Below are positions 7,620 through 14,999 of a DNA stretch of 15,245 bases, one piece after another. Numbering within the stretch: the first letter of the stretch is position 1; the number at the start of each line of letters is the position of its first letter. This stretch comes from Bog-159 sp035308525 (lineage in GTDB: Bacteria > Acidobacteriota > Terriglobia > Bryobacterales > Bryobacteraceae). Made by a program: the position numbers and the translations under genes. Location: the NCBI GenBank assembly GCA_035308525.1, contig DATGGM010000291.1, positions 1 to 15,245 on the forward strand, written 5' to 3'. A model generated the notes under the pieces. That model saw only the letters and a program-made list of their open reading frames with translations. It searched no databases and was not told the origin of the DNA.

Positions 7620-8348
7620 ATGTGTAATTTCGCGAAACAGCCGGTCTGCCTGGTGGTAACCGCGGTCATCCTCATGGCGGCGGATCCGGTTTGGAAGAGC
7701 AAGCCGGCCGCGCAGTGGACCGTAGAAGACGCTAAACAGATTCTGGCTGCATCGCCGTGGGCGAGGGAGAATAGAGCCGTCGTGACGCGCCGCCTGACCG
7801 AAGATCAACTTAGGGAAGGGGGACGGATGGGGCAACCGCGCGGCGTGGGCAATGACGGGGTGGACCCCAGGGGCAGCGGATCAAAGCTGTCGCCGAATGT
7901 CTTCGCGGGCCCCGGAGGCGAAGACCGCAGCGCGCGGTCCCTTGCCCAGCCGATTACATTGAACCTGCGTTGGGAGAGCGCTCTCCCGGTTCGCCTCGCG
8001 GAAATGAAAGCGCATGAAGTCGAGCCCCCCACGTTGGAGGGCGACGGTTATCGCCTCGCCGTCTATGGTGTTCCCGGCGCGGGTTTCAAGGGCGATCCCG
8101 AAGAATTGGGCAAACCTCTGAAAAACCTGGCCGCTCTCAAGCGCGAGGGGAAAAAAGACGTGAGGCCGGTCCGCGTGGAGGTGTTCGAACGAGAAATCGG
8201 CATGGTGGTGGTCTACCTGTTTCCTTTGTCCGCGGAAATCAGCAGGAAAGATCGTCAAATCCAATTCGAGGCGCAGATCGGCCGGATTGTGGTTTCGCAG
8301 ACGTTTGATTTGAGCGAAATGGAATTTGTGGGGAAGCTGGAGCTTTGA
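7620..8348 (+). CDS. Exported protein of unknown function (acidobacterial type)
   Basis: A 242-residue protein with an N-terminal hydrophobic segment (about residues 9-21) ending in LMAAD, read as a signal peptide. The mature start W-K-x-K-P-A-x-Q-W-T-V-E-D-A is, from memory, typical of a group of exported Acidobacteria hypotheticals. The centre (about 60-110) is Gly/Arg-rich and probably disordered, and the C-terminal half (about 113-242) alternates hydrophobic and charged residues as in a beta-rich fold. No catalytic motif is visible. The ATG is 4 nt behind the porin stop without a clear ribosome site, suggesting translational coupling, and the adaptor gene starts 25 nt after its stop. Its position in the operon suggests a periplasmic accessory role, but nothing in the sequence says which. 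Confidence 0.8.
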   Translation: MCNFAKQPVCLVVTAVILMAADPVWKSKPAAQWTVEDAKQILAASPWARENRAVVTRRLTEDQLREGGRMGQPRGVGNDGVDPRGSGSKLSPNVFAGPGGEDRSARSLAQPITLNLRWESALPVRLAEMKAHEVEPPTLEGDGYRLAVYGVPGAGFKGDPEELGKPLKNLAALKREGKKDVRPVRVEVFEREIGMVVVYLFPLSAEISRKDRQIQFEAQIGRIVVSQTFDLSEMEFVGKLEL

Positions 8349-8373
8349 CAGTGGAAGCAGGTTGAGTCTACCT

Positions 8374-9519
8374 ATGAAAAGTAGAGTTCTAGGAACTACG
8401 TGCCTGCTTGTGGCTCTTTCGTCCGTGCTGGCCCTCAACGCCTGTCGCGGCGCCAAGGCCGACCAGGCGGCGGAGAATCCGCCTCCGGCCGCAGTCACAC
8501 CTGCCGCGGACATCAACCTCTTCGCTGTGGATCATCCCGAGCAGTTTCCGCTCGCGACGGCGGCCAAGCGCCCCGCGACCTCCGAGTTGGTGGTGACAGG
8601 CTCGGTCACCCCCGACATTACCCGCAACGTTCCGGTGGTCTCGCTGGCCTCCGGGCGCGTAACGGCCATTCACGCGCGGCTCGGCGACACAGTGAAGAAG
8701 GGCCAGTTGCTCATGACCATCCGCAGCGACGACGTGTCCGGCGGATATTCCAATTACCGGATGGCGGTGGCTGACGAGATTCTCGCCCGCACCCAGTATG
8801 AACGCTCGAAGGATCTTTATGCCCACGGCGCCATCTCCCTGAACGATCTGCAAGTGTCCCAGGACACCGAAGACAAGGCCAAGATTGCGGTGGAAACCAT
8901 GGCTGAGCATCTGCGATTGCTGGGCAACGACCCCGACAAGCCGGTCTCCATCGTGGATATCTTCGCGCCCACTTCGGGAGTGGTGACCGATCAGCAAGTG
9001 ACTACTGGATCCCTGGTGCAGGCATACAATACACCGTACCCGTTCACCATCTCCGATCTGTCGTCCACCTGGATTGTCTGTGACGTGTATGAGAATGATC
9101 TGGCCGCCGTCAGGATTGGCGACATGGCGGAGATCGGTCTGAATGCGTATCCCGATCGCATCTTCAAGGGCCGGATCAGCAATATCGGCGCCGTGCTCGA
9201 TCCGAATATTCGCACGGCCAAGGTCCGCATCGAAGTGTCGAATCCCGGAATCATGCGGCTGGGCATGTTCGTGAAAGCCACCTTCCGCGGACAGACCACC
9301 GAGATGCACACGATTATCCCGGCATCCGCCATATTGCACATGCACGATCGCGATTTCGTGTTTTCTCCCGCGCCCGGCAGCAAGTTTCGCCGCGTAGAGG
9401 TGGTCAGTGGAGACCTTCTGCCGGAGGACGTGAGTCTACAGGAAATCAAGTCCGGCCTCCAACCGGGTCAGCAGGTGGTCACCAACGCGATCGTACTGGA
9501 CCACGTGCTGGCACAGTGA
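8374..9519 (+). CDS. RND efflux periplasmic adaptor lipoprotein (CzcB/CusB-like membrane fusion protein)
   Basis: A 381-residue membrane-fusion protein that would bridge the RND pump and the outer-membrane factor in the periplasm. The N-terminus is a lipoprotein signal with lipobox LNAC and lipidated Cys at residue 24, followed by a Pro/Ala-rich spacer. The lipoyl halves are visible at 93-113 (SGRVTAIHARLGDTVKKGQ) and 196-215 (IFAPTSGVVTDQQVTTGSLV), with a short alpha-hairpin of about 70 residues between them. The beta-barrel domain covers about 230-310 (STWIVCDVYENDL, GRISNIGAVLDPNIRTAKVR) and a membrane-proximal domain ends the protein. I chose ATG 8374 over an upstream in-frame ATG (8326) because the latter overlaps the previous gene and spoils the lipoprotein signal. 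The stop shares one base with the pump's ATG. No Met- or His-rich metal-binding extension is seen. Confidence 0.93.
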   Translation: MKSRVLGTTCLLVALSSVLALNACRGAKADQAAENPPPAAVTPAADINLFAVDHPEQFPLATAAKRPATSELVVTGSVTPDITRNVPVVSLASGRVTAIHARLGDTVKKGQLLMTIRSDDVSGGYSNYRMAVADEILARTQYERSKDLYAHGAISLNDLQVSQDTEDKAKIAVETMAEHLRLLGNDPDKPVSIVDIFAPTSGVVTDQQVTTGSLVQAYNTPYPFTISDLSSTWIVCDVYENDLAAVRIGDMAEIGLNAYPDRIFKGRISNIGAVLDPNIRTAKVRIEVSNPGIMRLGMFVKATFRGQTTEMHTIIPASAILHMHDRDFVFSPAPGSKFRRVEVVSGDLLPEDVSLQEIKSGLQPGQQVVTNAIVLDHVLAQ

Positions 9520-12500
9520 TGATTCGCGCCCTCGTAGACTTCGCGCTCAACAACAAGTTCGTGGTGCTGGCCACCGCCCTGTTGTTGCTGGGTTGGGGCG
9601 CCATCTCGTTTCACAACTTGCCCGTGGAGGCGTACCCGGATATCGCCGACAACTATGTGACGGTGATTACGCAGTGGCCCGGACGCTCCGCGGAAGAAGT
9701 CGAACAGCAGGTCACTATTCCCATCGAAATTCAAATGGCCGGAATGCCGCACATGAGTTTCCTGCGCTCCGAATCCATTTTCGGATTGTCGTTCGTGATT
9801 ATGATCTTCGACGACAGCTCCGTCAACGACTGGAACCGCCAGAAGGTGCTGGAAAGGCTTACCCAGGTCAATCTCCCTTCCGGACAAAACCTGCAGCCCC
9901 AAATAGGCACGGACTGGAGCACGGTTGGCCAGATCTATTGGTATACGCTACGGAGCACAAATCCCCGGTATGACTTGATGGAGCTGCGGTCCATCGAAGA
10001 CTGGGTGCTCTTAAAGCAGTTCAAATCCGTTCCCAACGTGGTGGACGTTTCCGATTTCGGCGGCACGGTGCGCGAGTATCAGGTGCGCGTCGATCCGGGC
10101 AAGCTGGTCTCGTACGGACTCGGCATCGGCCAGGTGGAGCAGCAGCTGGCCAATAACAACATCAATGCCGGCGGCAGCTTCGTGGAAGTCGGGATGCAGC
10201 AGATGAATGTCCGCGCGCTGGGACTCTTTAGCGGCGTCCGCGACATCGAACAAACGGTCCTGAAGACCCAATCCGGGACTGCTCTGCGGGTGAAGGACAT
10301 CGCGGAAGTGACCCAAGGCCCCAAGATCCGGCTGGGCCACATGGCCAGAGCCAACCACATGGAGGATGGGCGCATCGTCGACGAACCCGACGTCATCCAG
10401 GGCGTCGTGCTGTTACGCAAAGGCGCGGAAGAGGAACCCGCGCTCGAAGCCATCCACAATAAGGTAAACGAGCTGAACAACGGCATCCTGCCCCCGGGTG
10501 TGAAAGTCGTTCCCATGCTCGATCGCAGCGATCTTCTGCATTTTACTTTGCACACCGTGATGCACAACCTGACCGAGGGCATGCTACTGGTCAGCGTCAT
10601 CCTTTTCCTGTTTCTGCTCAATGCTCGCGCCGCTCTTATCGTCGCACTCACAATTCCATTCTCACTGCTCTTTGCATCCATCTGGCTGGATTTGAGCCAT
10701 ATCCCGGCTAATCTGCTCTCACTGGGCGCGCTGGATTTCGGAATGGTGGTGGATGGCGCGGTGGTTATGGTCGAGAACATTATCCGGCACCTGAGCGACA
10801 ACCGCCACGACACGTCCAACGGCCCGCCGAAAACGACGGCGGAGATGATTCGCGAAGCCTGCCATGAGGTACAGAGGCCGGTCTTTTACGCCATCGCAAT
10901 CATCATCACAGCCTACCTGCCGATATTCACGCTGCAACGCGTGGAGGGCCGGCTATTCAGACCGATGGCATGGACTGTGGTTTTCGCCCTTCTCGGCGCA
11001 ATGACTTTTTCGATTCTCATTGCGCCCGTTTTGGCGGCCACCTTTTTCCGCAAAGGAGTCCGCGAACGGCGCAACCTGGTGATGGATTTTCTAACGGAAC
11101 AGTACCGTCTCCGGCTGCGGTGGGCGGTGCAGCATCGCTGGGCGGTGGCCTGTGTCGCCATAGCCGCTCTGGCTGGAACGATCTACATGGGTTTTAGCGG
11201 CGTTATTGGAGCGGAGTTCCTCCCGCACCTGGATGAAGGCGCCATTTGGGCGCGGGGCACTCTGGCGAATAGCACGAGCCTCACGGAAAGCGACAGATTT
11301 ACCACTAACGAGCGATATGTCTTCGCGTCTTTTCCAGAGGTCAAGACTGTTGTATCCGAGGTCGGACGGCCCGACGACGGAACCGATACCGGGGGATTCG
11401 GCAACACGGAGTATTTCGTCGACCTCAAGCCGCATGACCAATGGCGCCCCGTATTTCACAAAAGCAAGGAGGAACTCATCGCCGCCATGAACCGCGCCGT
11501 AGAAAGGTATCCGGGGGCCATCTGGAACTTCTCGCAGCCGATCGAAGACAACGTCGGCGAGACACTCACCGGCACCAAAGGCGCCCTCGCCCTCAAGATC
11601 TTCGGCGATGACCTGAAACTCCTCGAGCAGAAGGGCGAAGAAGTCACTACCGCCATATCGAGTGTGGCCGGCATGCATGACGTCAAGCTACTGCGCGACT
11701 TCGGCCAGCCGAATCTGAACTTAACCATCGACCGCCGCCAGGCGGCCCGTTTTGGAATCAACGTGGCGGATATTCAGGACGCCGTCCAGACAGCCGTGGG
11801 CGGCAACGCTGTCAGTCAGGTGCTGAATGGCGAGCAGCGCTACGACGTGGTCGTGCGCTACCAGGCGCCATATCGCAACACCGCAAAAGCTATCGAGAAC
11901 GTGCGCCTGCTGTCTCCTTCCGGTGAGCGGGTATCCCTGGCGCAGTTGACGAAAGTAGAAGTCAAGGACGGCGCGTACGACATTTACCGGGAAGGCAATT
12001 CCCGCTACGTGGCGGTGACCTTCAGCGTGAGGGGCCGGGATCTGGGCACCACGGTGGAGGATGCCATCAAACAGATCGGCGCAAAGGTAAAGATGCCGCC
12101 CGGCTATCGCATCGGCTGGTCGGGCGAGTACGAGAGCGAAAAGCGCGCTGAGGCGCGTCTGGCTGTCATCGTTCCGCTGACCATCCTCGTAATCTTCATC
12201 ATTCTCTACACCATGTTTCGATCGTTCAAGTGGGCGATGCTCATCCTGTTGAATGTGGGCCTGGCCCGCGTGGGAGGCTTCCTGGCTCTGCTGCTTACTG
12301 ACACTTACCTGAGCGTGTCATCGGGCGTGGGTATGCTGGCTTTATTTGGAGTCTCGGTGCAAACCGGAGTCATCATGCTCGAATACATTAATCAACTCAG
12401 GGCTCAAGGTCACACGGTGATAGATGCCGCGGTCGAAGGCGCGGTGCTGCGGCTTCGTCCCATTATGATGACCATGTTGGTGGCGACATTGGGGCTTCTA

Positions 12501-12677
12501 CCCGCGGCGCTGTCGCATGATATCGGATCGGATTCACAGCGGCCCTTTGCCATAGTCATTGTGGGCGGCCTGATTTCCGACTTGCTGTTGAGCATTGTGC
12601 TCCTGCCGGCGTTTTACGTATGGATCGCCGGGGCCAGCGATGTCCTGCCGAAACCGGAGGCGTCTTATGGGCACTAA
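9519..12677 (+). CDS. Heavy-metal-efflux RND transporter (CzcA/CusA family)
   Basis: A 1052-residue inner-membrane proton-driven exporter, normal length for the family. Membrane helix 1 lies at about 12-30 and is followed by the conserved NLPVEAYPDIADN and WPGRSAEEVEQQV. Helix 4 carries DFGMVVDGAVVMVEN (406-420): Asp406, Asp412 and Glu419 match the spacing of Asp402, Asp408 and Glu415 in CzcA, the proton/metal relay of divalent-cation (Zn/Co/Cd) exporters and unlike the CusA helix. The second half has the typical FSQPIE and KIFGDDL stretches and a terminal helix bundle with LRLRPIMMTMLVATLGLLP. It has GLARVGG where a Pro-containing PLALIGG-type segment is common. ATG 9519 overlaps the adaptor stop by one base (GTG 9516 is possible), and its own end overlaps the next gene by 11 nt. 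The family is certain; the metal is inferred. Confidence 0.95.
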   Translation: MIRALVDFALNNKFVVLATALLLLGWGAISFHNLPVEAYPDIADNYVTVITQWPGRSAEEVEQQVTIPIEIQMAGMPHMSFLRSESIFGLSFVIMIFDDSSVNDWNRQKVLERLTQVNLPSGQNLQPQIGTDWSTVGQIYWYTLRSTNPRYDLMELRSIEDWVLLKQFKSVPNVVDVSDFGGTVREYQVRVDPGKLVSYGLGIGQVEQQLANNNINAGGSFVEVGMQQMNVRALGLFSGVRDIEQTVLKTQSGTALRVKDIAEVTQGPKIRLGHMARANHMEDGRIVDEPDVIQGVVLLRKGAEEEPALEAIHNKVNELNNGILPPGVKVVPMLDRSDLLHFTLHTVMHNLTEGMLLVSVILFLFLLNARAALIVALTIPFSLLFASIWLDLSHIPANLLSLGALDFGMVVDGAVVMVENIIRHLSDNRHDTSNGPPKTTAEMIREACHEVQRPVFYAIAIIITAYLPIFTLQRVEGRLFRPMAWTVVFALLGAMTFSILIAPVLAATFFRKGVRERRNLVMDFLTEQYRLRLRWAVQHRWAVACVAIAALAGTIYMGFSGVIGAEFLPHLDEGAIWARGTLANSTSLTESDRFTTNERYVFASFPEVKTVVSEVGRPDDGTDTGGFGNTEYFVDLKPHDQWRPVFHKSKEELIAAMNRAVERYPGAIWNFSQPIEDNVGETLTGTKGALALKIFGDDLKLLEQKGEEVTTAISSVAGMHDVKLLRDFGQPNLNLTIDRRQAARFGINVADIQDAVQTAVGGNAVSQVLNGEQRYDVVVRYQAPYRNTAKAIENVRLLSPSGERVSLAQLTKVEVKDGAYDIYREGNSRYVAVTFSVRGRDLGTTVEDAIKQIGAKVKMPPGYRIGWSGEYESEKRAEARLAVIVPLTILVIFIILYTMFRSFKWAMLILLNVGLARVGGFLALLLTDTYLSVSSGVGMLALFGVSVQTGVIMLEYINQLRAQGHTVIDAAVEGAVLRLRPIMMTMLVATLGLLPAALSHDIGSDSQRPFAIVIVGGLISDLLLSIVLLPAFYVWIAGASDVLPKPEASYGH

Positions 12678-13941
12678 CCGGGCAGGCTTGGTGAGCTTTA
12701 CGCTGTTGCTGGCGCAGTTCGCCTGGGGACAGACTCTGAGCCCGCAGGTGCGCATCACCCTGGATGACGCCATTCTAATGGCGCTGCGGCACAACCACAC
12801 ACTGCAGGCGGCCCGCACGGCGATTCAGCAGAACCAGGCGGCTGAAGTCACCGCCAATCTACGGCCGAACCCGAACTTCTTTGTCGACTGGGAGTACCTG
12901 CCGGTGTTTTCTCAGCCGCAGGGCCAGTCCGTCGCTGCGTACCTGCAAGCTTCCACTGAGGGTGATATAGGGTTGAGTTACCTGATTGAACGAGGCCACA
13001 AGCGGACGCGCCGGTTGGATGCCGCCAAAGCCGCCACGGCCGTAACACGCTCGCAGGTGACCGACAATGAGCGAGGCATCTCCTTCCAGGTGGGTACGCT
13101 GTTCATCAATGCGCAGCTCGCGCAATCCACATTGGAGCTTGCCCAAAAGGATCTCAAGAGTTTTCAGGAAACCGTCAAGATCAGCGAGGTCCGGTTTAAC
13201 GACGGCAGTATCAGCCAGAATGACTATCTGAAGATCAAACTGCAGCTCGTGCAGTTCGAGACCGACGTGCAACAGGCCATGCTCAACAAAGCCCAGGCGC
13301 TCTCGGATCTGCGGCAGCAACTGGGTTATGAGGCTGTCCCGGCGGATTATGATGTGGCCGGCGAATTCCAATACCGGCCGCTGGTAGTCACTCTCGCGGA
13401 GTTGCAGCAGAAGGCCCTGCTGAACCGTCCGGATCTGCATGCGGCGGTGCTGGGCGTGGCCGCCGCCAACTCTCAATATGCCCTGGCCAAGGCCAACGGT
13501 AAACAGGATCCGACGCTCTCCGGCAATTACTCGCATGCCAATGGCATCAACGGCGCCACCTGGTCTTTCAGCATCCCGCTTGCGATATTCGATCGCAACC
13601 AGGGCAATATCGCGCAGACGCGCATTGCCATTCGCCAGGCCGAGGAACAGCGGAAAGCCGCCAACGGGCAGGTCCTGACCGATGTGAAGGATGCCTACGA
13701 GGGCATGGTGGAGAGTGCCATGATCGCCCGGTTGTATCGCGACAGCTATCTGGACGTGGCGCAGAAGAGCCGCGACATCAGCGAATATGCCTATCGGCGC
13801 GGCGCAGTGGCCCTGCTCGATTTCCTGGACGCGGAACGAACTTACCGCGCCACGCAATTAGCGTATCGGCAGGCCGTCGCAGCCTACTTACTCGCCGTCG
13901 AACAGCTTCGGCAGGCTCTTGGTACCAGGGACTTACTGTGA
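12667..13941 (+). CDS. Outer-membrane efflux factor (TolC/CzcC family)
   Basis: A 424-residue outer-membrane channel subunit; three copies would form the exit duct for the preceding adaptor and pump. A signal peptide (residues 1-21, cleavage after AWG) is followed by the family's first repeat (ITLDDAILMALRHNHTLQAAR, split here as ITLDDAILMAL and RHNHTLQAAR, 30-50), a beta hairpin region near GDIGLSYLIERG, long coiled alpha-helices with SEVRFNDGSISQNDYLKIK, and the second repeat with LLNRPDLHAAVLGVAAA and FSIPLAIFDRNQGNI. It ends in helices containing YRRGAVALLDFLDAERTY, a signature of the family. ATG 12667 lies six bases after GGAGG inside the pump gene, and the 11-nt overlap implies coupled translation. 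The gene order adaptor-pump-outer-membrane factor differs from the czcCBA order. Confidence 0.93.
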   Translation: MGTNRAGLVSFTLLLAQFAWGQTLSPQVRITLDDAILMALRHNHTLQAARTAIQQNQAAEVTANLRPNPNFFVDWEYLPVFSQPQGQSVAAYLQASTEGDIGLSYLIERGHKRTRRLDAAKAATAVTRSQVTDNERGISFQVGTLFINAQLAQSTLELAQKDLKSFQETVKISEVRFNDGSISQNDYLKIKLQLVQFETDVQQAMLNKAQALSDLRQQLGYEAVPADYDVAGEFQYRPLVVTLAELQQKALLNRPDLHAAVLGVAAANSQYALAKANGKQDPTLSGNYSHANGINGATWSFSIPLAIFDRNQGNIAQTRIAIRQAEEQRKAANGQVLTDVKDAYEGMVESAMIARLYRDSYLDVAQKSRDISEYAYRRGAVALLDFLDAERTYRATQLAYRQAVAAYLLAVEQLRQALGTRDLL

Positions 13942-14654
13942 TCAGGCCGGCCTTAGCGGGCGTAGTGGCAATGTTAGGGCTGCTGGTGGCTCAAGAGGGG
14001 CCGAAACGCTCGGTTGAAGCGGCTAAAACGGAGCGCGTCGCCTTTATGCCGGGCGGGACCGTCCGCGTGGAGAACTCATATGGCTATCTGACAGTGGAAG
14101 GTTGGGACGAGCCCGCGGTCGAGATTGCCGTGACCCGCTCTACCGACAACTTCTACAAGCCTGGCGAGAAGGCGCAGGCCATGGATCGCCTGGATCGAGT
14201 GCATGTCGCCGACAAACAGCAGTCCGGCAAAGAACTAACGGTCACGACCTCGCCCGCGCGGCAGCGGCTCCTGATTGTGAGTTGGCCCTTCCCCAGGAAG
14301 CGCGGCGTGACGGCTGAATATGTGATCCATGTGCCGCGTGACTCGCACCTGGAGATCAATCACGATAACGGCTATGTATGGGTGAGCGATGTGAAAGGCG
14401 ACATCCAGGTGCATAGTCACACGGGCGATATGATCGTCATGCTGCCGGATCCCGGTTCGTACTCCATCGACGCCGGCGCCAGGATGGGTAGCGTCTCTTC
14501 GGACTTTATAGGGAAGGGCCACAGGTACTGGCCGGCGGGCGCGCACTTCACTTACACAGGTCCCGCCGCCACGCGGCGAGTCAGCCTGCGGATGGGTCGC
14601 GGCTGTATCGCGATTCTGAATGGTCCGGCCTCCGGCCCGTTCTGGAAAGACTGA
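13938..14654 (+). CDS. Exported DUF4097-like beta-solenoid protein
   Basis: A 238-residue protein with a signal peptide (about 1-18, cleavage near LLVA). The mature part contains GGTVRVENSYGYLTVEGWDE (39-58) and later HVPRDSHLEINHDNGYVWVSDVKGDIQVHSHTGD, read here in two parts: HVPRDSHLEINHDNG, then YVWVSDVKGDIQVHSHTGD. Such short strands repeating V-x-V-x-x-x-x-G-x-I-x-V are typical of DUF4097/adhesin-head-like beta-helical proteins in the envelope. No enzyme motif is seen and the biochemical role of the family is poorly defined. The start is GTG at 13938, overlapping the stop of the outer-membrane factor by four bases (GTGA), so the two are translationally coupled and the protein is very probably part of the same operon. 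An envelope-stress or metal-handling role is only an inference from position. Confidence 0.8.
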   Translation: MIRPALAGVVAMLGLLVAQEGPKRSVEAAKTERVAFMPGGTVRVENSYGYLTVEGWDEPAVEIAVTRSTDNFYKPGEKAQAMDRLDRVHVADKQQSGKELTVTTSPARQRLLIVSWPFPRKRGVTAEYVIHVPRDSHLEINHDNGYVWVSDVKGDIQVHSHTGDMIVMLPDPGSYSIDAGARMGSVSSDFIGKGHRYWPAGAHFTYTGPAATRRVSLRMGRGCIAILNGPASGPFWKD

Positions 14655-14668
14655 CCGCATCGTGTTAC

Positions 14669-14689
14669 TGGCTCCAATTCCAGGAGCCA
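14669..14689 (+). terminator. Possible terminator hairpin after the efflux operon
   Basis: TGGCTCC and GGAGCCA form a perfect 7-bp stem with a 7-base loop, 15 bases after the last stop of the operon. There is no T-tract behind it, so it is not a standard factor-independent terminator; it could stabilise the 3' end or be chance. Confidence 0.3.
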
Positions 14690-14822
14690 TTGACAGCACG
14701 GCGGCCGTGGTGAAGACGGGACTGTGGCACGACGCCCGCACCCCTTACAACAAGTCCACCCACATGGCATGTAGGCGCTTTCGCCTAGCCCAAAAAAACG
14801 GTCTTGCCGGTAAAACACCCGA

Positions 14823-14852
14823 TTGCCAGGACGATCTTGAGCGCAGTATAAT
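14823..14852 (+). promoter_or_regulatory. Sigma-70-type promoter for the secreted-protein gene
   Basis: TTGCCA (14823-14828) matches the -35 consensus at five of six bases, and TATAAT (14847-14852) is a perfect -10, with an 18-base spacer. It is the best promoter match in the window. Transcription would start near 14859, leaving a leader of about 140 bases before the ATG. Confidence 0.6.
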
Positions 14853-14925
14853 CGAACCCGCCCGCGCGTAGGGACGCGCCAAATCCGAAAGACACGCGCC
14901 GAATGGCGAGTTGTATCCGCACGGC

Positions 14926-14940
14926 CGATGTTCAACATCG
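14926..14940 (+). repeat. Perfect 7-bp inverted repeat in the leader
   Basis: CGATGTT, a central C, and AACATCG form a perfect palindrome. It lies downstream of the promoter and between two other small inverted repeats (CGCC/GGCG at 14897-14908 and GCGGC/GCCGC at 14940-14954). It could be an operator for a dimeric repressor or a leader hairpin. Confidence 0.45.
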
Positions 14941-14999
14941 CGGCCCTTCGCCGCGGCAATGGGATTCACAAGGTCTGCAATCAGGAGGGAGCTAAGCAC

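Larger units (their letters stand above)
14655..14999. other. 345-nt intergenic region with promoter and structured leader
   Basis: No convincing gene is present on either strand. From left to right it holds a 7-bp hairpin just after the operon stop (14669-14689), a second small hairpin (14772-14787) followed by a run of seven A (14792-14798), a good sigma-70 promoter (14823-14852), and a leader with three short inverted repeats before the ATG at 15000. I do not recognise a known riboswitch consensus. Confidence 0.6.

Noticed and set aside
8389..9345. A 318-codon open frame on the minus strand opposite the adaptor gene
   Set aside because: It is His/Gly/Arg-rich without motifs, while the plus strand encodes a complete adaptor with lipobox and lipoyl motifs.
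12859..13857. A 332-codon minus-strand frame opposite the outer-membrane factor
   Set aside because: Shadow of the TolC/CzcC-type gene; no motifs of its own.
14552..14999. Minus-strand frames (84 to 135 codons) covering the intergenic region
   Set aside because: Arg/Pro/Cys-rich products without motifs or ribosome sites; they run across the promoter and hairpins on the plus strand.
14853..14999. Cyclic di-GMP (GEMM) or cobalamin riboswitch
   Set aside because: The conserved core segments of these classes are not present, although the leader is structured.
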